A stretch of DNA of 64,000 nucleotides from Chiayiivirga flava (GTDB lineage: Bacteria; Pseudomonadota; Gammaproteobacteria; Xanthomonadales; Xanthomonadaceae). Location: positions 62,001-126,000 of the forward strand of contig NZ_JACHHP010000007.1 in NCBI RefSeq assembly GCF_014202825.1, written 5' to 3'. Position 1 is the stretch's first letter; every line of letters starts with the position of its first letter. Of the stretch, positions 18,426 to 26,242 are shown piece by piece. Below the pieces are notes generated by a model. It was not told the DNA's origin, searched no databases, and saw only the letters and a program-made list of their open reading frames with translations. Position numbers and translations under genes: made by a program.

Positions 18426-18992
18426 ATGACGTCCGCATCCCCGCAGCACGCGCCGGTCCGGGTGGATCCGGACCGGCACGACATCGCACGCGCCGCGGGC
18501 GGCGACAACGCGGCGTTTGCGCGCATCGTCGACCGGCATCTCGCCCGCGTGCACGCGCTCGCCTACCGCGCGCTGGGCTCGGTCGCGGAGGCCGAAGAGG
18601 TTGTGCAGGACGCGTTCCTGCGCACCTGGAAGCAGCTGCCCGCATGGCGCGAAGGGGAAGCGCTGCTGTCCACGTGGCTGCACCGCGTGACGCTCAATCT
18701 TGCCAACGACCGCCTGCGCCGCCGCCGCGAACAGGTGCCCATCGACGATGTCGATCTGCACAGCCACGATCCGCAGCCCGAGCACGCGCTCCTCGCCGAA
18801 CAGCGCGAGCACCGGCTGCAGGCTGCATTGCAGGCGCTGCCAGAACGCCAGCGCGACGCGCTGCTGTTGTGCCACTACGAAGGCGTGAGCAACGCGCAGG
18901 CGGCGCTCACGCTGGAGGTGTCGGTCGACGCACTCGAATCCCTGCTCGCGCGCGCACGCCGCCAACTGCGCGCCAGCCTTGCCGACGCCTGA
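18426..18992 (+). CDS. RNA polymerase sigma factor, ECF family
   Basis: 188 residues from the ATG at 18426. Sigma region 2 spans about 28-95 (FARIVDRHLARVHALAYRAL..AEEVVQDAFLRTWKQL, then STWLHRVTLNLANDRLRRRRE). Region 4 spans about 130-182 (LPERQRDALLLCHYEGVSNAQAA, LARARRQLRASL). The sequence resembles the RpoE-like metal-responsive group (CnrH/SigZ-like). It is followed by a small membrane protein likely to be its anti-sigma factor and by a metal-sensor-like protein, which together suggest envelope or metal stress as the signal. Confidence 0.92.
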   Translation: MTSASPQHAPVRVDPDRHDIARAAGGDNAAFARIVDRHLARVHALAYRALGSVAEAEEVVQDAFLRTWKQLPAWREGEALLSTWLHRVTLNLANDRLRRRREQVPIDDVDLHSHDPQPEHALLAEQREHRLQAALQALPERQRDALLLCHYEGVSNAQAALTLEVSVDALESLLARARRQLRASLADA

Positions 18993-19053
18993 GCCACACG
19001 ATGTCCGCCACCCGCTGCCCGATTAACGTGTTCCGACCCGAGAGATCGCCGCG

Positions 19054-19512
19054 ATGACCGCTTCCGACGCCCACGCCCGCCTCGCCGATTTGCTGGATCG
19101 CCATGGCGCCGATTCCGCGCGCTGGCCGCCGCCGGCGCGCGCGTTCGCCGACACGCTGCGCGACGATGCCGCGGCGCAGGCGATGCTGCGCGATGCCGCG
19201 GCACTCGATGCCTGGCTCGATGCGGTTCCGCCGCCAGCGCCGGCATTGCGCAACGCCATCCTCGTTGCGGCCGCGTCGCAGCCGCACGGCGCGTCTGCAG
19301 GCGGGCGGCCGGGCTTCGTCGCCACGCTGCGGGCGCTGTGGTTCGACCTGGGCGGCGCACGCCTCGCCGCGCCCGCACTCGCGATGGCACTGGCCGCCGG
19401 CGTCGGGCTTGGACTCGCGCTCGAACCGAGCACGTTCGAGGTCGACGACGACGCCGACGACTTGCTGGCGCTCGCGCAGATCGACGACCGCTACACGGAG
19501 TTCGCGCCGTGA
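19054..19512 (+). CDS. Probable anti-sigma factor (single-pass membrane protein)
   Basis: 152 residues. The N-terminal helical region contains LADLLDRHGADSARWPP, common to small cytoplasmic anti-sigma domains adjacent to ECF factors. One membrane helix lies around residues 105-125 (LAAPALAMALAAGVGLGLAL), and a short acidic periplasmic tail ends DDDADDLLALAQIDDRYTEF. Position directly after the ECF gene supports the role, but no zinc-binding HxxxCxxC is present. The last codons overlap the next gene (GTGA at 19509-19512). Confidence 0.7.
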   Translation: MTASDAHARLADLLDRHGADSARWPPPARAFADTLRDDAAAQAMLRDAAALDAWLDAVPPPAPALRNAILVAAASQPHGASAGGRPGFVATLRALWFDLGGARLAAPALAMALAAGVGLGLALEPSTFEVDDDADDLLALAQIDDRYTEFAP

Positions 19513-20027
19513 GCGGCCTGTCGCGCACGGCGCGGATCGTGGTGCTGGCGTCGCTCGCGTTGAACGTGCTGCTGGCGGTGGCACTGGTGCTCGCGGTGCG
19601 CGACGGCGAACGCGACCCGCCGCGCCGGCACGCGCCGGCACTGCCCGGCATGTTCGACCCGCGCGCACTGCGCGATGCACTCCCGCCCGAGCGCCGCGCC
19701 GTCGTCGATGGCGCGCTCGAGGTGCATCGTGGCGCGATCCGCGCGCGCCTGGGTGACCTGTTCGACGCGCGCCGCGGCGTGCGCGAGGCGATGCTTGCGC
19801 CGACGTTCGATCGCGCCGCGCTCGACGCCGCGTTCGAGCGCCTGCGCACGGCCGAAACCGCCACCGCGACGCAGGCACAGGCCATGCTCGGCGACGTGCT
19901 GGCGCAGACCACGCTCCAGGAGCGTCGCGTGCTCGCCGAACGGCTGGAGCGGCGGCCCGGCCGGGCGCGTGACGGCGGGCGCGAGCGCGACCGCGGCCGT
20001 GACCGCGCGCCGCGCACGCAAGACTGA
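19509..20027 (+). CDS. Periplasmic heavy-metal-sensor-like protein (CpxP/Metal_resist type)
   Basis: 172 residues from a GTG overlapping the preceding stop. An N-terminal membrane anchor (IVVLASLALNVLLAVALVLAV) is followed by an all-helical periplasmic domain. Its pattern matches Metal_resist/CnrX-like proteins: LRDALPPERRAVVDGALEVHRGAIRARLGDLFDARRGVREAMLAPTFD. The Arg-rich tail is low complexity. CnrX-type proteins bind metal and control the anti-sigma factor, so genes 18426-20027 may form a sensor/anti-sigma/sigma circuit. No obvious His/Met metal site is seen, so the ligand is open. Confidence 0.75.
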   Translation: MSGLSRTARIVVLASLALNVLLAVALVLAVRDGERDPPRRHAPALPGMFDPRALRDALPPERRAVVDGALEVHRGAIRARLGDLFDARRGVREAMLAPTFDRAALDAAFERLRTAETATATQAQAMLGDVLAQTTLQERRVLAERLERRPGRARDGGRERDRGRDRAPRTQD

Positions 20028-20116
20028 AGCGTGGCCGAACGTCCGCGCCGACGCCGCAACGGATCGCCGCCGCCGCGCCGTTCGATTCCCATGAACCGAT
20101 CGCCAAGGACCGCCGC

Positions 20117-21289
20117 ATGCCCACCACGTCCCGCCGCCGCTTTCCCGTCTGGCTTGCCTGGGCGTCCGCCCTCGTCATCGGTGGCCTCGCCGTCGGCGCC
20201 GTCGTCATGCTCGGTGGCGGCGGCGGCAAGGCGCGTCCGCCGAGCACCGCCACCGCGCAGATCGGCGATATCGCCATCACCGTGTCGGCGCTCGGCAAGA
20301 TCGGCCCGAAGACCTACGTGGATGTCGGCGCGCAGGTGTCCGGCCAGCTCGACGTGGTGCACGTGCAGATCGGCGAACGCGTCGAGCAGGGCCAGCTGCT
20401 GGCCGAGATCGATCCGCGCGTGTACGAAAGTCGCGTCGAGGCTGACCGCGCGCGCGTCGACAGCCTGCAGGCGCAGCTCGCCGAACGCGATGCCGCGCTC
20501 GCGCTCGCGCGCACCACGCACGAGCGCAACACGTCCATCGCCGCGCGCGGGCTCATCGCGAAGGATCTGGTCGACACCAGCGGCGCCACGCTCAAGCAGG
20601 CGCAGGCGCAGCTCGGATCGATCCGCGCCCAGCTGCGCGAGGCGCAGTCCACGCTCGACGGCGATGTCGCGAGCCTGAGTTATGCGAAGGTGTACGCACC
20701 CATCGCCGGCACCGTCGTGTCGCAGACCGTGCTCGAAGGCCAGACGCTCAACACCAACCAGACCGCGCCGACGCTGCTGCGCATCGCCGACCTGCAGACC
20801 ATGACCGTCACCGCGCAGGTGGCCGAGGCCGACATCCCGCGCATCGTCGTCGGCACGCCGGCATATTTCAGCACGCTCGGTCAGCCCGACCGGCGCTGGC
20901 GCGGCACCGTGCGGCAATTGCTGCCAACGCCCGACATCGTCAACGAAGTGGTGCTCTACAAGGTGCTGATCGACGTCGGCAACGAAGACGGCGCACTGCT
21001 GCCCGACATGACGGCACAGGTGTTCTTCACCGTGGCCGAAGCCTCCGACGCCGTCACCGTGCCGGTGAATGCGATCGCCACGCAGGCCGGCGTTTCGCAC
21101 GTGCAGGTGATCGGCGAGGACGGTGCGCCGCAGCGGCGCGAGGTGCAGGTGGGCCTGCGCGATCGCGATCGCGCGCAGATCCTGTCCGGGCTTGCGGCGG
21201 GCGAACGCGTGGTCGTGCCGGATGCGGCCGTGGCCGCCACGCAGCAGGGGACGCGCGGCGGCTTCGGCATGTTCGGGCCGCGTCGATGA
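20117..21289 (+). CDS. MacA-like periplasmic adaptor of a tripartite efflux pump
   Basis: 390 residues. The N-terminal membrane anchor (FPVWLAWASALVIGGLAVGAVVML) is followed by a barrel-sandwich hybrid domain starting at TAQIGDIAITVSALGKI. The alpha-helical hairpin spans about 110-185, with lipoyl halves before and after it (YAPIAGTVVSQTVLEGQTLN). The beta-barrel and membrane-proximal domains end the protein. The layout and the coupled MacB-like ATPase/permease (ATGA overlap at 21286-21289) identify a MacAB-type system, which exports macrolides, lipids or peptides in other bacteria. The outer-membrane partner is not in the window. Confidence 0.92.
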   Translation: MPTTSRRRFPVWLAWASALVIGGLAVGAVVMLGGGGGKARPPSTATAQIGDIAITVSALGKIGPKTYVDVGAQVSGQLDVVHVQIGERVEQGQLLAEIDPRVYESRVEADRARVDSLQAQLAERDAALALARTTHERNTSIAARGLIAKDLVDTSGATLKQAQAQLGSIRAQLREAQSTLDGDVASLSYAKVYAPIAGTVVSQTVLEGQTLNTNQTAPTLLRIADLQTMTVTAQVAEADIPRIVVGTPAYFSTLGQPDRRWRGTVRQLLPTPDIVNEVVLYKVLIDVGNEDGALLPDMTAQVFFTVAEASDAVTVPVNAIATQAGVSHVQVIGEDGAPQRREVQVGLRDRDRAQILSGLAAGERVVVPDAAVAATQQGTRGGFGMFGPRR

Positions 21290-23232
21290 CGCCGTCCGCG
21301 GCACCGCTGCTGCGCCTGACCGACGTCGGCCGCCGCTACGCCAGCGGCGAGGCGCAGGTGATCGCGCTCGATGGCGTGACGCTCGACATCGCCAGCGGCG
21401 AGTTCGTCGCCATCATGGGCCAGTCCGGCTCGGGCAAGAGCACGCTGATGAACATCCTCGGCTGCCTCGACCGGCCCACGTCCGGCGCGTACGAGGTGCT
21501 CGGACGCAACGTCGCCACGCTCGACAAGGACGAACTGGCCGCGCTGCGCCGCGACGCGTTCGGCTTCGTGTTCCAGCGCTACAACCTGCTGTCGGACGCG
21601 AGCGCGGCGGAGAACGTCGAAATCCCCGCCGCCTACGCCGGCAGCAGCAAGCGCGTGCGGTACGAACGCGCGCTCGATCTGCTCGGCAGGCTCGGTCTGC
21701 GCGATCGTGCCGGGCACCGCCCGACGCAACTCTCCGGCGGTCAGCAGCAGCGCGTCGCGATCGCACGCGCACTGATGAACGACGCGCCGGTGATCCTCGC
21801 CGACGAGCCCACCGGCGCACTCGACAGCCAGAGCGGCGCCGACGTGCTTGCGCTACTCGGCGACCTGCACCGCGAAGGCCGCACCGTGATCCTCATCACC
21901 CACGATGCAAACGTCGCCGCACACGCCGAGCGCCTCGTGGAGCTGCGCGACGGCAGGGTGGTGCGCGACGAACGCAAACCCGCCAGCGGCACCGTCGCCG
22001 CCGTGCCGCGTGCACTGGGCGACGCGCGCCGCGGCGTGTGGCTCGCGGAAGTGGCCGAGGCGATCAAGATGGCCGGCCGCTCGATGCGCAGCAACCTGTT
22101 CCGCACCGCGCTCACGCTGCTGGGCGTGGTGATCGGCGTCGCCGCCGTGGTGGCGATGCTCGCCATCGGCGACGGCAGCAAGCAGGACGTGCTCGACCGC
22201 ATCGCCGCGATGGGCAGCAACCAGCTCAGCATCCGCCCGGGCGCGCCCGGCGTGCGCGGCGCCGGCGACGTCGCCACGCTCACCGTGGCCGATGCCGAGG
22301 CCATCAAGGCCATCGACAACGTCACCATCGTCTCGCCCGAACGCAGCATGGGCATGATCCTGCGTGCCGGCAGCCAGGACTACCGCACCACGGTGTCCGG
22401 CGTGTGGCCGCAGTACGCCACGCTGCGCGAATGGAACACCACCGCCGGCAGCTTCCTCACCGACGCGGACGTCGCCGGTTACGCCCCTGTCGTGGTGCTC
22501 GGCGCCACGGTGGCGACCAACCTGTTCGGTGCCGGCAGCGATCCGGTGGGCCAATTCGTGCTGGTGCGCAACGTGCCGTTCGAGGTCATCGGCGTGCTCG
22601 AACCCAAGGGCGCGTCGGGCTGGGGCGGCGACCAGGACGACATCGCCTTCGTGCCGCTGTCGACAGGCTTCATGCGTCTCTTCGGCCAGCAGTTCCTCGG
22701 CTCGATCACGGTGAAGGTGGCCGACGGCGAGCGCATCGGCAAAACCGAATCCGAGCTCAACGCCTTGCTCACCGAGCGGCACCGCACGGTGGATTTCCAG
22801 GTGCGCAACACCGCGTCGCTGCAGGAGGCGGTGTCGGCCACGGCCGACACGATGACTGCGCTATTGGGCTCGGTGGCCGCGATTTCGCTGATCGTCGGCG
22901 GCATCGGCGTGATGAACATCATGCTGGTCAGCGTGACCGAACGCACCCGCGAGATCGGCATCCGCATGGCCACCGGCGCACGCATGCGCGACATCCTGCT
23001 GCAGTTCAACATCGAGGCGCTGGTGGTGTGCGGCATCGGCGGTCTGATCGGCGTGGCGCTGGGCCTGGGCATCGGCCTTGCAGCGCGGAGCTTCGGCCTG
23101 CCGGTGGCGTTTTCGCCCGGCCCGGCGCTGATGGCGTTCAGCTGCGCGTTCCTGACCGGCGTGGTGTTCGGCTACCTGCCGGCGCGCAAGGCCGCGCGGA
23201 TGGATCCGGTGGCGGCGCTGGCGTACGAGTGA
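21286..23232 (+). CDS. MacB-type ABC transporter, fused ATPase and permease
   Basis: 648 residues. The N-terminal ABC ATPase has Walker A GQSGSGKST at 45-53, signature LSGGQQQR at 149-156 and Walker B VILADEP at 169-175. A four-helix permease follows: the first membrane helix near residue 280, a large MacB-PCD periplasmic domain (about 300-500), then three C-terminal helices with the FtsX fold. It works as a mechanotransducer with the MacA-like adaptor encoded immediately upstream. Translational coupling by ATGA overlap. The substrate cannot be told from sequence. Confidence 0.95.
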   Translation: MTPSAAPLLRLTDVGRRYASGEAQVIALDGVTLDIASGEFVAIMGQSGSGKSTLMNILGCLDRPTSGAYEVLGRNVATLDKDELAALRRDAFGFVFQRYNLLSDASAAENVEIPAAYAGSSKRVRYERALDLLGRLGLRDRAGHRPTQLSGGQQQRVAIARALMNDAPVILADEPTGALDSQSGADVLALLGDLHREGRTVILITHDANVAAHAERLVELRDGRVVRDERKPASGTVAAVPRALGDARRGVWLAEVAEAIKMAGRSMRSNLFRTALTLLGVVIGVAAVVAMLAIGDGSKQDVLDRIAAMGSNQLSIRPGAPGVRGAGDVATLTVADAEAIKAIDNVTIVSPERSMGMILRAGSQDYRTTVSGVWPQYATLREWNTTAGSFLTDADVAGYAPVVVLGATVATNLFGAGSDPVGQFVLVRNVPFEVIGVLEPKGASGWGGDQDDIAFVPLSTGFMRLFGQQFLGSITVKVADGERIGKTESELNALLTERHRTVDFQVRNTASLQEAVSATADTMTALLGSVAAISLIVGGIGVMNIMLVSVTERTREIGIRMATGARMRDILLQFNIEALVVCGIGGLIGVALGLGIGLAARSFGLPVAFSPGPALMAFSCAFLTGVVFGYLPARKAARMDPVAALAYE

Positions 23233-23258
23233 TTGATGGGCGCGGGACGGGCTGCAGC

Positions 23259-23309
23259 TTGCACCTCACAGGGGAAAAGTATAATATAAATTATAATTCC
23301 GGAGGTGCC
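23259..23309 (+). promoter_or_regulatory. Putative promoter/operator and RBS of the toxin-antitoxin pair
   Basis: A strikingly A+T-rich stretch in otherwise G+C-rich DNA. TTGCAC (23259-23264) and TATAAT (23280-23285) could be -35 and -10 boxes, with a 15-base spacer that is shorter than ideal. TATAAT and ATTATA (23290-23295) form an inverted repeat, a plausible operator for the ribbon-helix-helix antitoxin. GGAGG at 23301-23305 is a strong ribosome site 4 bases before the ATG at 23310. Autoregulation is inferred from the family. Confidence 0.55.
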
Positions 23310-23537
23310 ATGTCCCAGCTGACGCTTTATCTCGACGAGGAAACCGAGGCAATCGTCCGTGATCGGGCGAAGGCCGCCGGTCTGTCCAACAGCCGTTGGG
23401 TTGCGCAACTGATCCGTCGCAACGCGCTTGCCGCGTGGCCGGTGGAACTCAGTCTGCTGGCCGGCAGGTTTCCGGATTTTCCGCTGCGCGAGGACGCGCT
23501 CGCGTTGCCGGACGATGTGCCGCGCGTCGGTTTCTGA
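23310..23537 (+). CDS. Antitoxin, VapB-like ribbon-helix-helix protein
   Basis: 75 residues. The N-terminal SQLTLYLDEETEAIVRDRAKAAG..SRWVAQLIRR is a CopG/Arc-type ribbon-helix-helix DNA-binding domain. The C-terminal part, ending LREDALALPDDVPRVGF, is the usual peptide that wraps around and blocks a PIN toxin. The start ATG follows GGAGG. The stop overlaps the toxin start as TGATG (23535-23539). The A+T-rich upstream operator and the compact two-gene form support a type II toxin-antitoxin module acquired between macB and ybeD. Confidence 0.85.
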   Translation: MSQLTLYLDEETEAIVRDRAKAAGLSNSRWVAQLIRRNALAAWPVELSLLAGRFPDFPLREDALALPDDVPRVGF

Positions 23538-23941
23538 TGCTTGCCCTCGACACCAACACGGTCAGCTATTTCTTTCGCGACGATCCACACGTCGTGCCGC
23601 GCATGCTGGCGCTCTCGCCGTCCGACATCGTCATCCCGACCGTCGTGGCTTACGAGCTGCGGTATGGACTCCGGCGATTGCCGCCCGAGGCATCCGCCCC
23701 GCGTCTGGAGGCACTCGAGGCGTTCCTGATGCCGCTGCGCATCGTGCCGTTCGATGCGGGGTGCGCTGCAAACGCCGCCGCGATCCGTGCCGATCTCGAG
23801 GTGCTCGGCACGCCTATCGGCGCGCACGATGTGATGATCGCAGCGACGGTGCGTGCGTCCGGCGCCACGCTCGTCACACGCAACGTTCGGGAGTTTTCCC
23901 GCGTGTCCGGATTGTCCGTGGTGAGCTGGCATCCGCACTAG
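23537..23941 (+). CDS. Type II toxin, PIN-domain ribonuclease (VapC family)
   Basis: 134 residues. PIN acidic residues are in place: D5 (LALDTNTVSYFF), E40 (VVAYELRYG) and D98 (GAHDVMIAA). The fourth position has N116 in TRNVREF, which occurs in active VapC proteins as TxNxxxF. VapC toxins are Mg2+-dependent RNases that cut tRNA or rRNA; the target here is unknown. Translationally coupled to the antitoxin, and followed after 62 bp by ybeD. Confidence 0.92.
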   Translation: MLALDTNTVSYFFRDDPHVVPRMLALSPSDIVIPTVVAYELRYGLRRLPPEASAPRLEALEAFLMPLRIVPFDAGCAANAAAIRADLEVLGTPIGAHDVMIAATVRASGATLVTRNVREFSRVSGLSVVSWHPH

Positions 23942-24003
23942 CGTCCACCGGGTCGACGCCTTGTCGGGTTGGGATTCACGCCCACTGCCCCGATAATCGC
24001 CCG

Positions 24004-24294
24004 ATGACCGCCCCTACCGATCCCATCAGCGACAACCCCGACCACGGCTTCCAGTTCCCCGGAACCTTCGAGCTCAGCGCCATGGGCACGGCCGAGTCCG
24101 CGCTCGAAACCGAGCTGCCGCGGCTGCTCGAAGCGGCCGGTGTCAAGGTGCGGCCCGAGGACGTGAGCGTGCGCAAATCCCGCGCCGGCAACTACGTCTC
24201 GGTCCGCATCGCCTTCGACGCCGCCGACCGCGCCCAGTACGACGCCGCCCACGAGGCTCTGCGCTCGCACCCCGAAGTGAAATGGACGATCTGA
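24004..24294 (+). CDS. YbeD family protein (DUF493)
   Basis: 96 residues with the DUF493 pattern: [13 protein letters not shown] near residue 16, [22 protein letters not shown] near 50-71, and the terminal [18 protein letters not shown]. Ferredoxin-like ACT-type fold, suggested to be regulatory. It lies immediately upstream of lipB with a 13-bp overlap, the standard ybeD-lipB-lipA order, and is likely transcribed with them. Confidence 0.93.
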   Translation: MTAPTDPISDNPDHGFQFPGTFELSAMGTAESALETELPRLLEAAGVKVRPEDVSVRKSRAGNYVSVRIAFDAADRAQYDAAHEALRSHPEVKWTI

Positions 24295-25064
24295 CGGCCG
24301 TCGCGGAGCCCGCCCCGGTCGACGCCGCCCCGCCTTGGCAGATCCGAGATCTCGGCCGCCGTGGCTACGAGCCGGTGTGGCATGCGATGCAGCAGTTCAC
24401 CGACGGCCGCGGCCCGGACACCGTCGACGAGCTGTGGCTCGTCGAGCACGAGCCGGTCTTCACCCTTGGCCAGGCCGGCAAGTCCGAACACGTGCTCGCG
24501 GCAGGCGACATTCCGGTGCTGCGCGTGGAGCGCGGCGGGCAGGTGACCTACCACGGCCCGGGGCAGCTGGTCGCGTACCCGCTGGTCGACCTGCGGCGCC
24601 TGAGCCTTAGCGTGCGCGAGCTCGTGTGCCGCATCGAGCAGGCCACCATCGACACGCTCGCGCACTGGCATATCGACGGCAAACGCAAGGCCGGCGCCCC
24701 CGGCATCTACGTGGACGGCGCCAAGGTGATGGCGCTGGGCCTGCGCGTGCGCCGCGGCTGCACCTTCCACGGCCTGGCCTTCAACGTGGCGATGGACCTG
24801 GCGCCGTGGCACCGCATCAACCCCTGCGGCTTCGCGGGGCTGCACGTCACCCAGCTCGCGGATCTGCTGGCGCGGGTGCCTGCGCATTCCGCGCTAGAAT
24901 CGACGCTGCATTCGGTCGATTCCGCGCCTTCGTCCGCAGCCGCCGTCGATACCGGTGCGCTGATGGCGGAGCTCAAGACCGTCCTCGTGGCGAACCTCGC
25001 GGCGCAGCTCGGGCTCGATCCGATCGCCGCTGCGGGCGACCTGCCCGCACCCGTCTCCGTGTGA
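24282..25064 (+). CDS. lipB: Octanoyltransferase LipB
   Basis: Transfers the octanoyl group from octanoyl-ACP to lipoyl domains. 260 residues. The substrate pocket motif [12 protein letters not shown] lies near 84-95, catalytic K148 in DGAKV and catalytic C182 in NPCGF. The start ATG at 24282 lies within ybeD. The C-terminal 60 residues after the catalytic core are longer than in E. coli LipB (213 residues) and Ala-rich. lipA follows after 5 bp. Confidence 0.96.
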   Translation: MDDLTAVAEPAPVDAAPPWQIRDLGRRGYEPVWHAMQQFTDGRGPDTVDELWLVEHEPVFTLGQAGKSEHVLAAGDIPVLRVERGGQVTYHGPGQLVAYPLVDLRRLSLSVRELVCRIEQATIDTLAHWHIDGKRKAGAPGIYVDGAKVMALGLRVRRGCTFHGLAFNVAMDLAPWHRINPCGFAGLHVTQLADLLARVPAHSALESTLHSVDSAPSSAAAVDTGALMAELKTVLVANLAAQLGLDPIAAAGDLPAPVSV

Positions 25065-25069
25065 GCCCC

Positions 25070-26083
25070 ATGTCCCCGACCGACGCCAAATCCATCCCGC
25101 TCACCGTGCTGGCCGACGCCGCCCCGCCGGCGCTCGTGGCGGGCGAAAAACAACTGGGCGAGAACAAGATCGGGCGCAGCCCGGTGAAATTCGATGCGGC
25201 GCCGGTGCTGCGGAAACCCTCGTGGATCCGCGTGCGGATTCCGAGCGGCAACGCGGTGGCGCAGCTCAAGTCGAAACTGCGCGAAAACGCGCTGGTCACC
25301 GTGTGCGAGGAAGCCTCGTGCCCGAACATCCACGAGTGCTTCAGCCACGGCACCGCCACCTTCATGATCCTGGGCGAGGTCTGCACGCGGCGCTGTTCGT
25401 TCTGCGACGTGGCGCACGGCCGGCCGAAACCGCCGGATGCCGCCGAACCGCTCAAGCTCGCGCACACGATCCGCGACATGAAACTGCGCTACGTGGTCAT
25501 CACCTCGGTCGACCGCGACGACCTGCGCGACGGCGGTGCCGCGCATTTCGTCGAATGCATCCGTCGGGCGCGCGAGTTCAGCCCGGCGCTGAAGATCGAG
25601 ATCCTCACACCCGACTTCCGCGGCAAGGGCCGCATGGAGCGCGCACTGGAGGTGCTGGCGCAGGCGCCGCCGGATGTCTTCAACCACAACCTCGAAACCG
25701 TGCGCGGCCGCTACCGCGACGTGCGCCCCGGCGCCGACTACGACTGGTCGCTGACCCTGCTCAAGCGCTTCAAGGCGCAGCACCCGGACGTTGCAACCAA
25801 GTCCGGCATCATGCTTGGCCTGGGCGAAACCGAGGACGAGGTGATCGGCGCATTGAACGATCTGCGTGCCCACGCTGTCGACATGGTGACCATTGGCCAA
25901 TACCTGCAGCCGACGCCACACCATCATCCCGTTCTGCGTTACTGGACTCCGGACGAGTTCAAGCGCTTCGAGACGCTCGGCATGGCGATGGGTTTCACCC
26001 ACGTCGCATCCGGGCCGATGGTGCGCTCGTCCTACCATGCCGATCGCATGGCGGCGGACGCGGGTTTCGTGGAGGTCGCCTGA
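25070..26083 (+). CDS. lipA: Lipoyl synthase LipA
   Basis: Radical SAM enzyme that inserts two sulfurs into octanoyl-lipoyl domains. 337 residues from the ATG at 25070. The auxiliary 4Fe-4S cluster cysteines are C79, C84 and C90 ([12 protein letters not shown]). The radical-SAM cluster is CTRRCSFC (C105, C109, C112). The C-terminal [11 protein letters not shown] motif carries the conserved RSSY serine that ligates the auxiliary cluster. Last gene of ybeD-lipB-lipA. Confidence 0.98.
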   Translation: MSPTDAKSIPLTVLADAAPPALVAGEKQLGENKIGRSPVKFDAAPVLRKPSWIRVRIPSGNAVAQLKSKLRENALVTVCEEASCPNIHECFSHGTATFMILGEVCTRRCSFCDVAHGRPKPPDAAEPLKLAHTIRDMKLRYVVITSVDRDDLRDGGAAHFVECIRRAREFSPALKIEILTPDFRGKGRMERALEVLAQAPPDVFNHNLETVRGRYRDVRPGADYDWSLTLLKRFKAQHPDVATKSGIMLGLGETEDEVIGALNDLRAHAVDMVTIGQYLQPTPHHHPVLRYWTPDEFKRFETLGMAMGFTHVASGPMVRSSYHADRMAADAGFVEVA

Positions 26084-26242
26084 ACGCGTCGGCACGGCGC
26101 GCCAAAGCGGCGATGAACGGTTCCACCGCGGGACCTGTGGCACGGGTGAACGCGGGTAGCATGGCGACAAGATGATTCCGGCAGCGACAGTCCGTCCGGG
26201 CGTTCCGGACACAGGGAAACCCCCACTTCCCGCGAGGTGAAC

